64,000 bases of DNA, taken from positions 1 through 64,000 of the forward strand of contig SFRL01000016.1 in assembly GCA_004562765.1 (NCBI GenBank), given 5' to 3'. The number at the start of each line of letters is the position of its first letter. The first letter of the stretch is position 1. The notes below the pieces were generated by a model. That model saw only the letters and a program-made list of their open reading frames with translations, had not been told where the DNA came from and did no database searches. The translations under genes were made by a program, and so were the position numbers. Source of the stretch: a bacterium (GTDB lineage: Bacteria; Bacillota; Clostridia; Lachnospirales; Lachnospiraceae). Of the stretch, positions 15,211-24,380 are shown piece after piece.

Positions 15211-17058
15211 TCAGGCACTCGTCTTTTCAAACTGGCTCTGATACAGATCCGCATAAAATCCACCCAGCGCGATCAGTTCGTCATGCGTACCCTGTTCAAT
15301 GATATCGCCGTCCTTCATGACAAGGATCAGGTCCGCATTTTTGATGGTAGAAAGACGATGTGCGATGACGAAGCTCGTTCTGCCCTTCATGAGGTTATCC
15401 ATCGCTTTCTGGATCCGCTGTTCGGTTCTCGTATCTACGGAGCTGGTCGCCTCGTCTAAGATCATGATCGGATTGTCCGCAAGGATCGCCCGGGCGATCG
15501 TGAGCAGCTGCTTCTGTCCCTGTGAGACATTGCTTGCCTCCTCATTCAACTCCATCTGATAACCTCCGGGCAGCGTCTGAATAAAATGATGCGCATGCGC
15601 AGCCTTGGCTGCCGCAATGACTTCCTCATCCGTTGCATCCAGTCTGCCGTAACGGATATTTTCCATGATCGTACCCTTGAACAGCCACGTATCCTGCAAC
15701 ACCATGCCGAACTGCCGGCGAAGATCGTCACGGTTAAAGTCCTGTATATTGTGTCCGTCCACATAGATGGAACCTTTATTTACATTATAAAAACGCATGA
15801 GCAGCTTGACCATTGTCGTCTTTCCGGCACCCGTAGGTCCCACGATCGCCACAGTCTGTCCTGCCTTTACATCACTGCTGAAATCATGAATAATGACCTT
15901 TTCCGGATCATAGCCGAACTGTACATGTGAGAAGGTAACATCTCCCTTTGCCTCACCAATCTGCACCGGATGTTCCGCGATACTGCTCTCTTCCTCCTCA
16001 TCCATGAACTCAAAGACACGCTCCGCCGCCGCTGCCATGGACTGCAGCATATTTGAAATCTGTGCAAGCTGATTAATCGGCTGCGTAAAATTCTTTACAT
16101 ACTGAATGAATGCCTGAATGTCACCCACCTCAATGACACGCTTTGCCGCCAGAAGACTTCCGGAAACTGCCACAGCCACATAGCCGAGATTGCCTACAAA
16201 CACCATGATCGGCTGCATCATACCGGAGAGAAACTGTGATTTCCATGCCGATTCATACAGCTTCGCATTTGTCTCATCAAATGTTTTGATGACCTGCTCC
16301 TCACGGTTAAACACCTTTACCACGTTATGACCGCTGTAGACCTCCTCCACCTGTCCGTTGACTTCTCCCAGATACTTCTGCTGGTTTTTGAAGTGTTTCT
16401 GAGAAAACTTCATAACAAATGCCATCAATATCATGGAAATAGGCAAGATCACAAGCGCGATCAATGTCATCAACGGACTGATCGTCAGCATCATGATAAA
16501 TACACCGATGATCGTCGCAACGGATGTGATCAGCTGTGTGATCGACTGATTTAAACTCTGTCCCATCGTATCTACATCATTTGTAATGCGGGATAATACT
16601 TCACCGACGGTGCGGGATTCAAAATATTTCATCGGCATGCGATTGATCTTTTCAGAGATCTCCCGACGCATCCGAAATGTCATCTTTTGCGAGATACCTG
16701 TCATGATCCAGCCCTGCACAAATGAAAATATCGCACTGCACACATAAATGCCCAATAAGATAAGAAGGATCCGCCCGATCTTTGCGAAATCAATGCCGCT
16801 GCTGCCGGACAGCTTGCTCATCAGACCGTTAAAAAGCTCCGTGGTCGCACGGCTCAGGATCTTCGGTCCTATGACATTAAACACCGTACTCGCCACCGCA
16901 AAGATACAGACGACCACTAATGCCGGTTTGTAGCTACTCATATAAGCGAGTATTTTCCGGATTGTACCTCGAAAATCCTTTGCCTTTTCCACCGGTGCAC
17001 CCGGACCGGGACCATGCCCCATCGGGCCACGTCTGGGACGGTTGGTTGCATGTGCCAT
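15211..17058 (-). CDS. ABC exporter half-transporter, active-site subunit
   Basis: 615 residues: a Gly/Pro-rich N-terminal tail (MAHATNRPRRGPMGHGPGPG), six membrane helices (about 40-330) and an ATPase with Walker A GPTGAGKT, signature VSQGQKQ, Walker B MILDEATSSVD (catalytic Glu present) and switch His in IAHRLS. It pairs with the product of the gene just upstream, which it overlaps by 1 bp (TGATG), to form a heterodimeric exporter of the BmrCD/TM287-288 kind, usually moving drugs, lipids or peptides outward. The substrate is unknown. Confidence 0.93.
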   Translation of the reverse strand: MAHATNRPRRGPMGHGPGPGAPVEKAKDFRGTIRKILAYMSSYKPALVVVCIFAVASTVFNVIGPKILSRATTELFNGLMSKLSGSSGIDFAKIGRILLILLGIYVCSAIFSFVQGWIMTGISQKMTFRMRREISEKINRMPMKYFESRTVGEVLSRITNDVDTMGQSLNQSITQLITSVATIIGVFIMMLTISPLMTLIALVILPISMILMAFVMKFSQKHFKNQQKYLGEVNGQVEEVYSGHNVVKVFNREEQVIKTFDETNAKLYESAWKSQFLSGMMQPIMVFVGNLGYVAVAVSGSLLAAKRVIEVGDIQAFIQYVKNFTQPINQLAQISNMLQSMAAAAERVFEFMDEEEESSIAEHPVQIGEAKGDVTFSHVQFGYDPEKVIIHDFSSDVKAGQTVAIVGPTGAGKTTMVKLLMRFYNVNKGSIYVDGHNIQDFNRDDLRRQFGMVLQDTWLFKGTIMENIRYGRLDATDEEVIAAAKAAHAHHFIQTLPGGYQMELNEEASNVSQGQKQLLTIARAILADNPIMILDEATSSVDTRTEQRIQKAMDNLMKGRTSFVIAHRLSTIKNADLILVMKDGDIIEQGTHDELIALGGFYADLYQSQFEKTSA

Positions 17059-19223
17059 CAGCAGACACCTCCTTTCAGTTCTTCCTCGGAAAGCTGCGAA
17101 CTTGCGATCTCCTGATATGCCTCGCAGCTAGCGAGAAGTTCACTGTGTGTTCCCTTTCCGACAATTTTTCCATCCTCCAGCACAAGGATCTGATCTGCGT
17201 GCAGGATCGTATTGATTCGCTGTGCGACAATGATGACGGTCGCATCCTTTGTCTTCTCTGCAAGTGCTTTTCGCAGTGCCGCATCTGTCTTATAATCAAG
17301 CGCGGAAAAACTGTCGTCAAAGATCAGAACCTTCGGCTGCTTTGCGATCGCTCTGGCAATGGAAAGACGCTGCTTCTGTCCTCCGGAGACATTGGTTCCG
17401 CCCTGTGCGATCTCACTGTGATAGCGCTCCGGTTTTTCTTCGATAAATTCTGTCGCCTGAGCAATCTCTGCAGCTTCCTTCATCTGTTCGTCGGTGATCT
17501 CTTCGCCGCCAAATTTCAGATTGGACTCGATATCGCCGGAAAAGAGTATTCCCTTCTGAGGTACCATGCCAAGCAGACTGCGCAGTTTTTTCTGCGACAG
17601 TTCCCGGATATCAATACCGTCTATCGTAATTTTTCCTTTTGTCACATCATAAAAACGGGGGATCAGATTGACAAGCGTACTCTTGCCGCATCCGGTACTT
17701 CCGATGATCGCAGTTGTCTTACCCGGCTCTGCCACGAATGAAATATCTGACAACGCCTCCTCATCGGCACCTTCATACCGGAAGGATACATCGGAGAATT
17801 CTACTTTTCCATGCCACGCCTGTCTTTCATCGTCGCGAACCTTCTCCGCATCATGAATCGTGCTCTGTGTGCGGATCACCTCTTCAATACGATCCGCAGC
17901 CACGCCTGCACGGGGCAGCATGACGGACACCATCGTGATCATCAGGAAGGACATGATGATCTGCATCGTATAAGTAATAAAGGCGATCATATCTCCCACC
18001 TGAAGATTTCCTACATCAATACCTTTCCCACCGACCCAGACGATGAGCACCGTCACGCCGTTCATGATCATCATCATGGCAGGCATCATCATGGTCATCA
18101 CACGGTTCGTGAACAGCTGTGTGCGCATCAGATCTTTATTTGCCACATCAAACCGTTCTTCCTCAAAGCGTTCACGTGAAAATGCGCGAATGACAGGAAG
18201 TCCGGTCAAAATCTCGCGGGACACCAGATTCAGACGATCCACCAGTTTTTGCATCATCTTGAACTTCGGCAGGGTCACACCCATCAGCACCAGCATCAGT
18301 CCGCTGATCACAACCACTGCCAGCACAATGATCCAGCCCATTCCTGTCTTTGTGCTGACTACCTTTAAAATACCGCCGATACCGAGAATGGGCGCATAGA
18401 ATACCATGCGCAACAGCATCACGGACACCATCTGGATCTGCTGGATATCATTCGTGCTGCGCGTGATCAGCGATGCGGTGGAAAATCGGTTCATTTCCAC
18501 ATTTGAAAAGCTCAACACATTTTTGAATACTTTTCCCCGCAGTTCCATACCGATCTTTGCAGCTGTCTTTGCAGACAGATAACCACAGACGATCGCAGCC
18601 GCCAGCATCAGGATCGAGAGTCCCATCATCTTTGCTCCTGTGACCAGCAGATAATTTCGCTGCATTTTGTTCAGATCTACCCCACAGGCCTCATACTCCT
18701 CTGTCACGCTCTGGATCGCGATCTGTGTCAGGATCGAGTCACTGATCTCCCCGAACTGCGCAAGCATCCGCTCCATATTATTAGGATCCTTACTCATTTC
18801 AGCCATCTGAACGGCATCCATGCCGTTCTCCGACATCAGTTCCTCCATATGACCGGCAGCATAGAGCATCACAAATGGCTGCTCCAGCAACTTGTTTAAA
18901 TTGCTGTGTGCCTCCTTTGTGATCATTTGTAATTCGTAGCGATCTGTTTCTTCATTGAGCACATAGGCATCCGCAAAAGCGTCTCTGCCATCCTCAGATA
19001 AATACTGTTGCAGCGCATCACCCGTACTGTGACGCATCTCTTTCATCACGCAGTCTTCGATACCATACTGCTGGAGTCCCACATCCACAATGCTTGAAGT
19101 ATACGTCGGCAATGCGAGATCACAGTATGCCTGCATGATCAACAGAAGTATGATTGCCGCCACCGACACCTTGTGCCGCAGCAGATTTTTAAAATATGCT
19201 TCATATATGATCCTCCTGTGCAA
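17058..19223 (-). CDS. ABC exporter half-transporter, degenerate-site subunit; possible 5' frameshift
   Basis: 721 residues as read from GTG 19223. Six membrane helices with an unusually long first outer loop (about 40-180), then an ATPase with Walker A GSTGCGKST, signature VSGGQKQR and Walker B LIFDDSFSALD, where Asp replaces the catalytic Glu, and Gln instead of His in IVAQR. This is the degenerate half of a heterodimer. Start problem: AGGAGG with ATG at 19204 is ideal and reads MKHILK as in relatives, but that frame is lost at an A5 run (19190-19186) and stops after 21 codons; adding one A would restore it. The GTG start has no ribosome site. Confidence 0.85.
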   Translation of the reverse strand: MHRRIIYEAYFKNLLRHKVSVAAIILLLIMQAYCDLALPTYTSSIVDVGLQQYGIEDCVMKEMRHSTGDALQQYLSEDGRDAFADAYVLNEETDRYELQMITKEAHSNLNKLLEQPFVMLYAAGHMEELMSENGMDAVQMAEMSKDPNNMERMLAQFGEISDSILTQIAIQSVTEEYEACGVDLNKMQRNYLLVTGAKMMGLSILMLAAAIVCGYLSAKTAAKIGMELRGKVFKNVLSFSNVEMNRFSTASLITRSTNDIQQIQMVSVMLLRMVFYAPILGIGGILKVVSTKTGMGWIIVLAVVVISGLMLVLMGVTLPKFKMMQKLVDRLNLVSREILTGLPVIRAFSRERFEEERFDVANKDLMRTQLFTNRVMTMMMPAMMMIMNGVTVLIVWVGGKGIDVGNLQVGDMIAFITYTMQIIMSFLMITMVSVMLPRAGVAADRIEEVIRTQSTIHDAEKVRDDERQAWHGKVEFSDVSFRYEGADEEALSDISFVAEPGKTTAIIGSTGCGKSTLVNLIPRFYDVTKGKITIDGIDIRELSQKKLRSLLGMVPQKGILFSGDIESNLKFGGEEITDEQMKEAAEIAQATEFIEEKPERYHSEIAQGGTNVSGGQKQRLSIARAIAKQPKVLIFDDSFSALDYKTDAALRKALAEKTKDATVIIVAQRINTILHADQILVLEDGKIVGKGTHSELLASCEAYQEIASSQLSEEELKGGVC

Positions 19224-19334
19224 AGATACACTAAAATGGTATTTTATCCCTTGGTATTTTTTTCGTCAATGAAATAAATATAAATTTTTTATAAAGTTTT
19301 CTGCAAACCGCGTGTTTTTATAAAATACACAATT

Positions 19335-19348
19335 CGAACTTGCGTTCG
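19335..19348 (+). promoter_or_regulatory. LexA (SOS) box 1, over the -35 element
   Basis: CGAACTTGCGTTCG is a perfect CGAAC-N4-GTTCG Bacillus/Clostridium-type LexA site. It overlaps the -35 TTGCGT (19340-19345) of the promoter for the radical SAM gene. Confidence 0.85.
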
Positions 19349-19368
19349 ATTTCTTTCTGTGGTATAGT
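19340..19368 (+). promoter_or_regulatory. Promoter of the radical SAM/DUF4130 pair
   Basis: TTGCGT, a 17-bp spacer and TATAGT (19363-19368), enclosed by two LexA boxes. Confidence 0.75.
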
Positions 19369-19374
19369 CACTTT

Positions 19375-19388
19375 AGAACAGATGTTCG
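19375..19388 (+). promoter_or_regulatory. LexA (SOS) box 2, after the -10 element
   Basis: AGAACAGATGTTCG contains GAAC-N4-GTTC, one base off the full LexA consensus, covering the likely transcription start. Confidence 0.75.
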
Positions 19389-19460
19389 CATTTGTCAAGT
19401 GTCTATTATTAAGAACCTGTAGACCTGATCATACAGGTAGCGGAGAGGAAGGAGCAAATC

Positions 19461-20813
19461 ATGGAACTATGCATACAGTCTGATCTGATGGAGAAACTTG
19501 CAATCCTGACGGATGCCGCCAAATACGACGTAGCATGTACTTCCAGCGGTGTTGACCGCAAGGGAAAAGGCCACGGTATGGGCAACTCCGTGGCAGCCGG
19601 CATCTGCCACAGCTTCGCCGGTGACGGACGATGCATTTCCTTATTGAAGATACTCATGACCAACCACTGTATTTACAACTGCTCCTACTGCCAGAACAAT
19701 TGTAACAATGATCTGCCCCGTGCCACCTTTACACCGGAAGAGATCTGTACTCTGGTGACCGAGTTTTACCGTCGAAATTACATCGAAGGTCTCTTCTTAA
19801 GCTCCGGTATCATCGAGAGTCCGAACCACACAATGGAGCTCCTGTTTCAGACATTATATCTGCTCCGCACGCGCTACGATTTCAACGGATACATTCATGT
19901 AAAGGCGATTCCCGGCGCGGATCCCCGACTGATTGAACTGATCGGATATCTGGCTGACCGCATGAGCATCAATCTGGAACTTCCGACCACGGAGAGTCTG
20001 CGCACACTCGCCCCCTGTAAAAGCAGGAAAACGATCCTGCGCCCCATGCGCCAGATCCAGAACGGCATCAAGGCTTCCCGCGAGTTGCCGACACATGAGC
20101 TGTCAACAGTAACCACTCACGATTTACCCGGTGTGGTACGCCTTTCGAGCGGTGATCCAGGCAAAAAACACTTTGTCCCTGCAGGTCAGAGCACACAGAT
20201 GATCATCGGTGCCACTCCGGAGAGCGATTTTCAGATCATCAAGGTCGCAGAAAGCCTCTATAACCGCTTTGAACTCAAGCGCGTATTCTACTCTGCCTTT
20301 GTAAATGTGACCGGGAGCAGCGACCTTCCCGCTTTGCCCGGCGGACCTCCGCTGCTCCGGGAACACCGGCTCTATCAGGCGGACTGGCTACTGCGCTTCT
20401 ATCATTTTCAGGCAGATGAACTGCTGAGCGAGGATCGCCCGGACTTCAATATTTATCTCGACCCCAAATGCGACTGGGCGCTGCGCCATTTGGAACAGTT
20501 TCCGGTTGAGATCAACCGGGCACCTTACCAGACACTCCTGCGTGTGCCGGGTATCGGCTACCTTTCTGCCAGACGCATTGTCGCCGCCAGACGCAGCAAT
20601 CGTCTGGACTTCACCGACCTGAAAAAGATCGGTGTCGCCCTGAAACGCGCCGTCTATTTTATTACCTGCAACGGCCGCACCATGTATCCCGTCCGTCTGG
20701 ATGAGGACTACATCACCAGACAGCTTCTCTCGGATCAGACACAGATCCCGAAAGAGATCCGAAACGCCGGCTACGAACAGCTGTCACTGTTTGACACCGG
20801 TCTGCAGCAATAA
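19461..20813 (+). CDS. Radical SAM protein with helix-hairpin-helix, putative DNA modification/repair enzyme
   Basis: 450 residues, family TIGR03916. The radical SAM cluster motif is CIYNCSYC (CxxxCxxC, about residues 72-79), followed by a TIM-barrel region and, near the C-terminus, a DNA-binding helix-hairpin-helix (LLRVPGIGYLSARRIVAARR). Such enzymes use a [4Fe-4S] cluster and S-adenosylmethionine to start radical chemistry; with the HhH this suggests a lesion or modification in DNA, not yet defined for the family. The ATG follows GGAAGGAG. Two LexA boxes flank its promoter, so it should be DNA-damage induced. The partner DUF4130-type gene follows 19 bp later. Confidence 0.9.
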   Translation: MELCIQSDLMEKLAILTDAAKYDVACTSSGVDRKGKGHGMGNSVAAGICHSFAGDGRCISLLKILMTNHCIYNCSYCQNNCNNDLPRATFTPEEICTLVTEFYRRNYIEGLFLSSGIIESPNHTMELLFQTLYLLRTRYDFNGYIHVKAIPGADPRLIELIGYLADRMSINLELPTTESLRTLAPCKSRKTILRPMRQIQNGIKASRELPTHELSTVTTHDLPGVVRLSSGDPGKKHFVPAGQSTQMIIGATPESDFQIIKVAESLYNRFELKRVFYSAFVNVTGSSDLPALPGGPPLLREHRLYQADWLLRFYHFQADELLSEDRPDFNIYLDPKCDWALRHLEQFPVEINRAPYQTLLRVPGIGYLSARRIVAARRSNRLDFTDLKKIGVALKRAVYFITCNGRTMYPVRLDEDYITRQLLSDQTQIPKEIRNAGYEQLSLFDTGLQQ

Positions 20814-20832
20814 CACGAAAGGATATACAGCC

Positions 20833-21618
20833 ATGTACACATATATTTGCGAAAACTCAATTGACGGCATTCTCACCGGAGTATACAACGCCTATGCGGA
20901 TAAGCATTCCCTCCGTGAGATTCACCTGACCATCCGTGAGCCGGAAAATCTTTCCCTGTTCACACAATACATTCCGGTAGAAACAGACAGTAAAAAAGCC
21001 GCCAAGGTTGCCCATACATTAAAAGCACGCTTCGGTCAGGATTTTTATGAAACGATCTATCAGGCTGCCATGGCCGGTGATGTGCCCGGCAAGAGCACGA
21101 TGGACAAAGCGGACGCGATCTATGAGACGATTGCGCTGGCGCTTTCCTCCGGTGATGGCACAAAGACACTGCTCTCTCTCGGCGAGCCCTGCGTCTTCCG
21201 TGTGTTTGAGCTTTGCCGCGCTACCGGCAGGGAAGCCATGCACCTTCTTGGTTTCGTGCGCTTCCAGGAACTGGAAAACGGTATTTTATTTTCAAAAATT
21301 CATCCCAACCACCATGTACTTCCGATCCTGGGTGAACATTTTTCCGACCGCCTTCCGGAAGAAAACTTTATGATCTACGATGAAAACCGACGGCTCGCGC
21401 TGCTACACCCTGCAAAGGAACACTTTTTCCTGGCAGATGCCGATCAGCTTGATCTTGCTGCCACGAAGCATTTTTCCGCAAATGAAGCGCAGTTCCAAAG
21501 CCTGTGGGTAACGTTTTTTCATAGTATCACCATTGATGCAAGAAAAAATCCAGCACTGCAGTCCCAGATGATCCCCATGCGTTTTCAGCGCGATACCGTG
21601 GAATTTCAGGCATCCTGA
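20833..21618 (+). CDS. DUF4130/TIGR03915 putative DNA metabolism protein
   Basis: 261 residues from ATG 20833 with GAAAGGA upstream; a longer in-frame extension to 20701 lies inside the radical SAM gene and is rejected. Contains YICENSIDGILTGVYNAY at the start, GFVRFQEL in the middle and FMIYDENRRLALLHP, typical of TIGR03915. In other bacteria this domain is found fused to or next to uracil-DNA-glycosylase-like (UdgX) proteins or, as here, after the TIGR03916 radical SAM protein. The two are taken as a repair pair; the biochemical role is not established. Cotranscribed from the SOS promoter. Confidence 0.88.
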   Translation: MYTYICENSIDGILTGVYNAYADKHSLREIHLTIREPENLSLFTQYIPVETDSKKAAKVAHTLKARFGQDFYETIYQAAMAGDVPGKSTMDKADAIYETIALALSSGDGTKTLLSLGEPCVFRVFELCRATGREAMHLLGFVRFQELENGILFSKIHPNHHVLPILGEHFSDRLPEENFMIYDENRRLALLHPAKEHFFLADADQLDLAATKHFSANEAQFQSLWVTFFHSITIDARKNPALQSQMIPMRFQRDTVEFQAS

Positions 21619-21650
21619 ACTCCTTATAAATGCTTGTTTGAGTGTCTTTG

Positions 21651-21683
21651 TTAGCACTCGCCAAAAAAGAGTGCTGATTTTTT
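21651..21683 (+). promoter_or_regulatory. CIRCE element (HrcA operator) that can also fold as a terminator
   Basis: TTAGCACTC, a 9-bp spacer and GAGTGCTGA (21651-21677) match CIRCE at 17 of 18 arm positions. It lies 8 bp upstream of the htpG -35. The same arms followed by TTTTTTG could end transcription from the upstream SOS operon. Confidence 0.85.
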
Positions 21684-21684
21684 G

Positions 21685-21713
21685 TTGACATTTGCCGCGT
21701 GGCGCGTTACACT
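21685..21713 (+). promoter_or_regulatory. htpG promoter
   Basis: TTGACA (21685-21690), a 17-bp spacer and TACACT (21708-21713). Confidence 0.85.
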
Positions 21714-21811
21714 ATGTTCTAACGAGAAATCACAACACCCGTAACATCTTATTTGCTGTTGTGATTCCACCATAAAAACAATGAACGAAAACGAGACAAG
21801 GAGTGATTCAA

Positions 21812-23893
21812 ATGAGCAACAAGCATGGAAGCCTTTCCATCAACAGTGACAACATTTTCCCTATCATCAAGAAGTGGTTATATTCTGACCAGGATATCTT
21901 CTATCGCGAGCTGGTAAGTAACGGCTGTGATGCGATCACCAAATTAAAGAAACTGGATATGATGGGAGAATACCAACTGCCTGCAGACTATAAGCCGCAG
22001 CTTCAGATCGTCGTTGACCCGGATAACAAAAAGGTGACGATCACCGATAACGGTCTTGGAATGACTGCCGATGAGGTAGAGGAATACATCAACCAGATCG
22101 CATTTTCCGGCGCGACGGATTTCATCGAAAAATACAAGGACAAAGCAAATGAGGATCAGATCATCGGTCATTTCGGTCTGGGCTTCTACTCCGCATTCAT
22201 GGTTGCCGATGAGGTTCACATCGATACCCTTTCTTATAAAAAAGATGCAAGTGCTGTACACTGGGAGTGCGACGGCGGCACAGAATTTGATATGACAGAC
22301 GGCATAAAGGAAGAAGTCGGAACGACCATCACACTCTTCTTAAACGAAGATTGTCTGGAGTATGCCAACGAATACCGTGCCCGCGAGGTTCTTGAAAAAT
22401 ATTGTTCCTTCATGCCTACCCCGATCTATCTGAGCAAGGCAAATGCTCCCGGGGAATATGAAGAGATCGATCCTGCAGACAAACTGGATACGGATACGGT
22501 CATTGAAACGATTCATGAAGATGCCAAAACAGAAGAAAAAGAGAATGATAATGGTGAAAAAGAGATTGTCGAGATTTCTCCTGCAAAGGACAAATTAAAG
22601 ATCGTAAAGCGTCCTGTCGCTTTAAATGACACGACTCCGTTGTGGACCAAGAACCCGAATGACTGTACCGAGGAAGAATATAAGGAGTTCTACCGCAACG
22701 TCTTCCACGATTACAAGGAGCCCCTGTTCTGGATCCATCTGAATATGGATTATCCATTCAATCTGAAAGGAATCTTATACTTCCCGAAGATCAACACAGA
22801 ATATGACTCCATTGAAGGCACGATCAAACTGTACAACAATCAGGTATTTATCGCAGACAACATCAAAGAAGTCATTCCGGAATTCCTGATGCTCTTAAAG
22901 GGTGTCATTGACTGCCCGGATCTGCCGTTAAATGTCTCTCGAAGCGCACTGCAGAATGACGGCTTTGTCAAGAAGATCTCTGAGTACATCACCAAGAAGG
23001 TTGCAGACAAACTGATCGGTATGTGCAAGACTGAGAAAGAGAACTACGAGAAATACTGGGACGATATCAGCCCCTTCATCAAATTCGGCTGCTTGAAGGA
23101 CGAGAAATTCTGCGACAAGATGAACGACTACATCCTGTTCAAGAATATTGATGACAAGTATCTCACACTGCCTGAAATCTTAAAGCCTGTCGAGGAAGAG
23201 GAAAAGACAGAGGAAGACAAGACCGACGAGACAGCTTCCGATGAGACAACGACTGAAGAAAGCACCGATTCCGAAGATGAATACAAGGATGAGCGCAACG
23301 TTATCTACTATGTAACAGATAAAAACCAGCAGAGCCAGTACATCAATCTGTTCCGCGAGCAGGGCATGGATGCTGTGATTCTTGATCACAATATTGACAG
23401 CTCGTTCATCACCCAGTTGGAGCGCCGCAATGACAAATACAAATTCATGCGCATTGACGCGGATGTGACCGGCACACTGACCGAAGATACATCTGCGGAT
23501 GAGTTAAAGGATGCCACAGAAACATTAAAAGAGGTTTTCTCTAAAGCACTGAACAATGATAAACTCACAATTCAGGTACAAAAATTAAAGAACACAGATA
23601 CACCTTCCATCATTACCTTATCCGAGGAAGGCAGACGTATGCAGGATATGATGAAAATGTACGCAATGGGCGGCATGGATGCTTCCATGTTCGGCGGCGA
23701 TTACACGTTGACTCTGAACTACAACAATGCGCTGGTACAGTATATCCTGAACAACAAGGATTCCGAGAACGTGCCGATGTTCTGTGAGCAACTTTACGAT
23801 CTGGCAATGATCAGCAACCAGCCGCTTGCGCCGGAGGCGATGACAAAATTCATGAAGCGTTCCAATGACATTATGCTGCTTCTGACCAAATAA
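21812..23893 (+). CDS. htpG: Hsp90-family chaperone HtpG
   Basis: 693 residues from ATG 21812, 8 nt after AAGGAG. The GHKL ATPase motifs are clear: ELVSNGCDAITKL (N-box), DNGLGMT and GHFGLGFYSAFMVAD; the middle domain holds PLNVSRSALQ and the C-terminal dimer region ends FMKRSNDIMLLLTK. A strongly acidic insert (EKTEEDKTDETASDETTTEE, about residues 470-490) sits between middle and C-terminal parts and is not in classical HtpG; a shorter acidic run lies near 235. A cytosolic ATP-dependent chaperone for late folding and stress. The CIRCE site upstream indicates HrcA heat-shock control. Confidence 0.96.
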   Translation: MSNKHGSLSINSDNIFPIIKKWLYSDQDIFYRELVSNGCDAITKLKKLDMMGEYQLPADYKPQLQIVVDPDNKKVTITDNGLGMTADEVEEYINQIAFSGATDFIEKYKDKANEDQIIGHFGLGFYSAFMVADEVHIDTLSYKKDASAVHWECDGGTEFDMTDGIKEEVGTTITLFLNEDCLEYANEYRAREVLEKYCSFMPTPIYLSKANAPGEYEEIDPADKLDTDTVIETIHEDAKTEEKENDNGEKEIVEISPAKDKLKIVKRPVALNDTTPLWTKNPNDCTEEEYKEFYRNVFHDYKEPLFWIHLNMDYPFNLKGILYFPKINTEYDSIEGTIKLYNNQVFIADNIKEVIPEFLMLLKGVIDCPDLPLNVSRSALQNDGFVKKISEYITKKVADKLIGMCKTEKENYEKYWDDISPFIKFGCLKDEKFCDKMNDYILFKNIDDKYLTLPEILKPVEEEEKTEEDKTDETASDETTTEESTDSEDEYKDERNVIYYVTDKNQQSQYINLFREQGMDAVILDHNIDSSFITQLERRNDKYKFMRIDADVTGTLTEDTSADELKDATETLKEVFSKALNNDKLTIQVQKLKNTDTPSIITLSEEGRRMQDMMKMYAMGGMDASMFGGDYTLTLNYNNALVQYILNNKDSENVPMFCEQLYDLAMISNQPLAPEAMTKFMKRSNDIMLLLTK

Positions 23894-24011
23894 AACAAAC
23901 GTATTTTTTTGAATTTTCGGAAAACAGTACCTTTTCTCAACTTTGTATGTTATAATAAAAGCATAAAAAAGGTTCGGAACTGATACATTTACAAAAGAGG
24001 GGGAAGGTCAG

Positions 24012-24305
24012 ATGAAAAAATACACGCGTGTTCCTTTGGAAGTCACTGCTGTCAAATATGAGATTGGGAAAGGAATGGAGGATGGCTTCCGCCTGCTCAG
24101 TCAGGTTGTGACGAATGATGGCTTGAATACGGAAAAGATCGTCAAGATCACCAGAGAAGACGGTACCATTGTCTGTCCCTATGTACAGAACCGCCGCGGT
24201 CTCGTATTTATCCGCGAAGATGATTATATCATCTGTGAGGCCGGCAACGAGAAACATGTATGCGGTGCAGACCGCTTTCCGGATCGTTTCAAACCGGTTG
24301 AATGA
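24012..24305 (+). CDS. Small phage-like protein (PGDYG-like), orphan
   Basis: 97 residues; GAGGGGGAAGGT precedes the ATG and a TATAAT at about 23951 may be its -10. The start MKKYTRVPLEVTAVKYE and the end EDDYIICEAGNEKHVCGADRF follow the pattern of small phage proteins (MKKYRKKPVxIEA... and GDYIIxGxxGExYPCKPDIF), though diverged. No phage genes surround it. It could be a domesticated remnant; function unknown. Ends in a strong bidirectional terminator. Confidence 0.65.
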   Translation: MKKYTRVPLEVTAVKYEIGKGMEDGFRLLSQVVTNDGLNTEKIVKITREDGTIVCPYVQNRRGLVFIREDDYIICEAGNEKHVCGADRFPDRFKPVE

Positions 24306-24317
24306 ACAGTATCAGGC

Positions 24318-24355
24318 AAAAAAGAGTTTGCAGTAAAAACTGCAAACTCTTTTTT
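24318..24355. terminator. Bidirectional terminator, 17-bp stem
   Basis: A perfect 17-bp stem (24318-24334 with 24339-24355) around an AAAA loop, with A6/T6 ends, between the phage-like gene and the convergent PrsA-like gene. Confidence 0.93.
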
Positions 24356-24380
24356 ATATAACCTAACGGTTAATTTTTTC

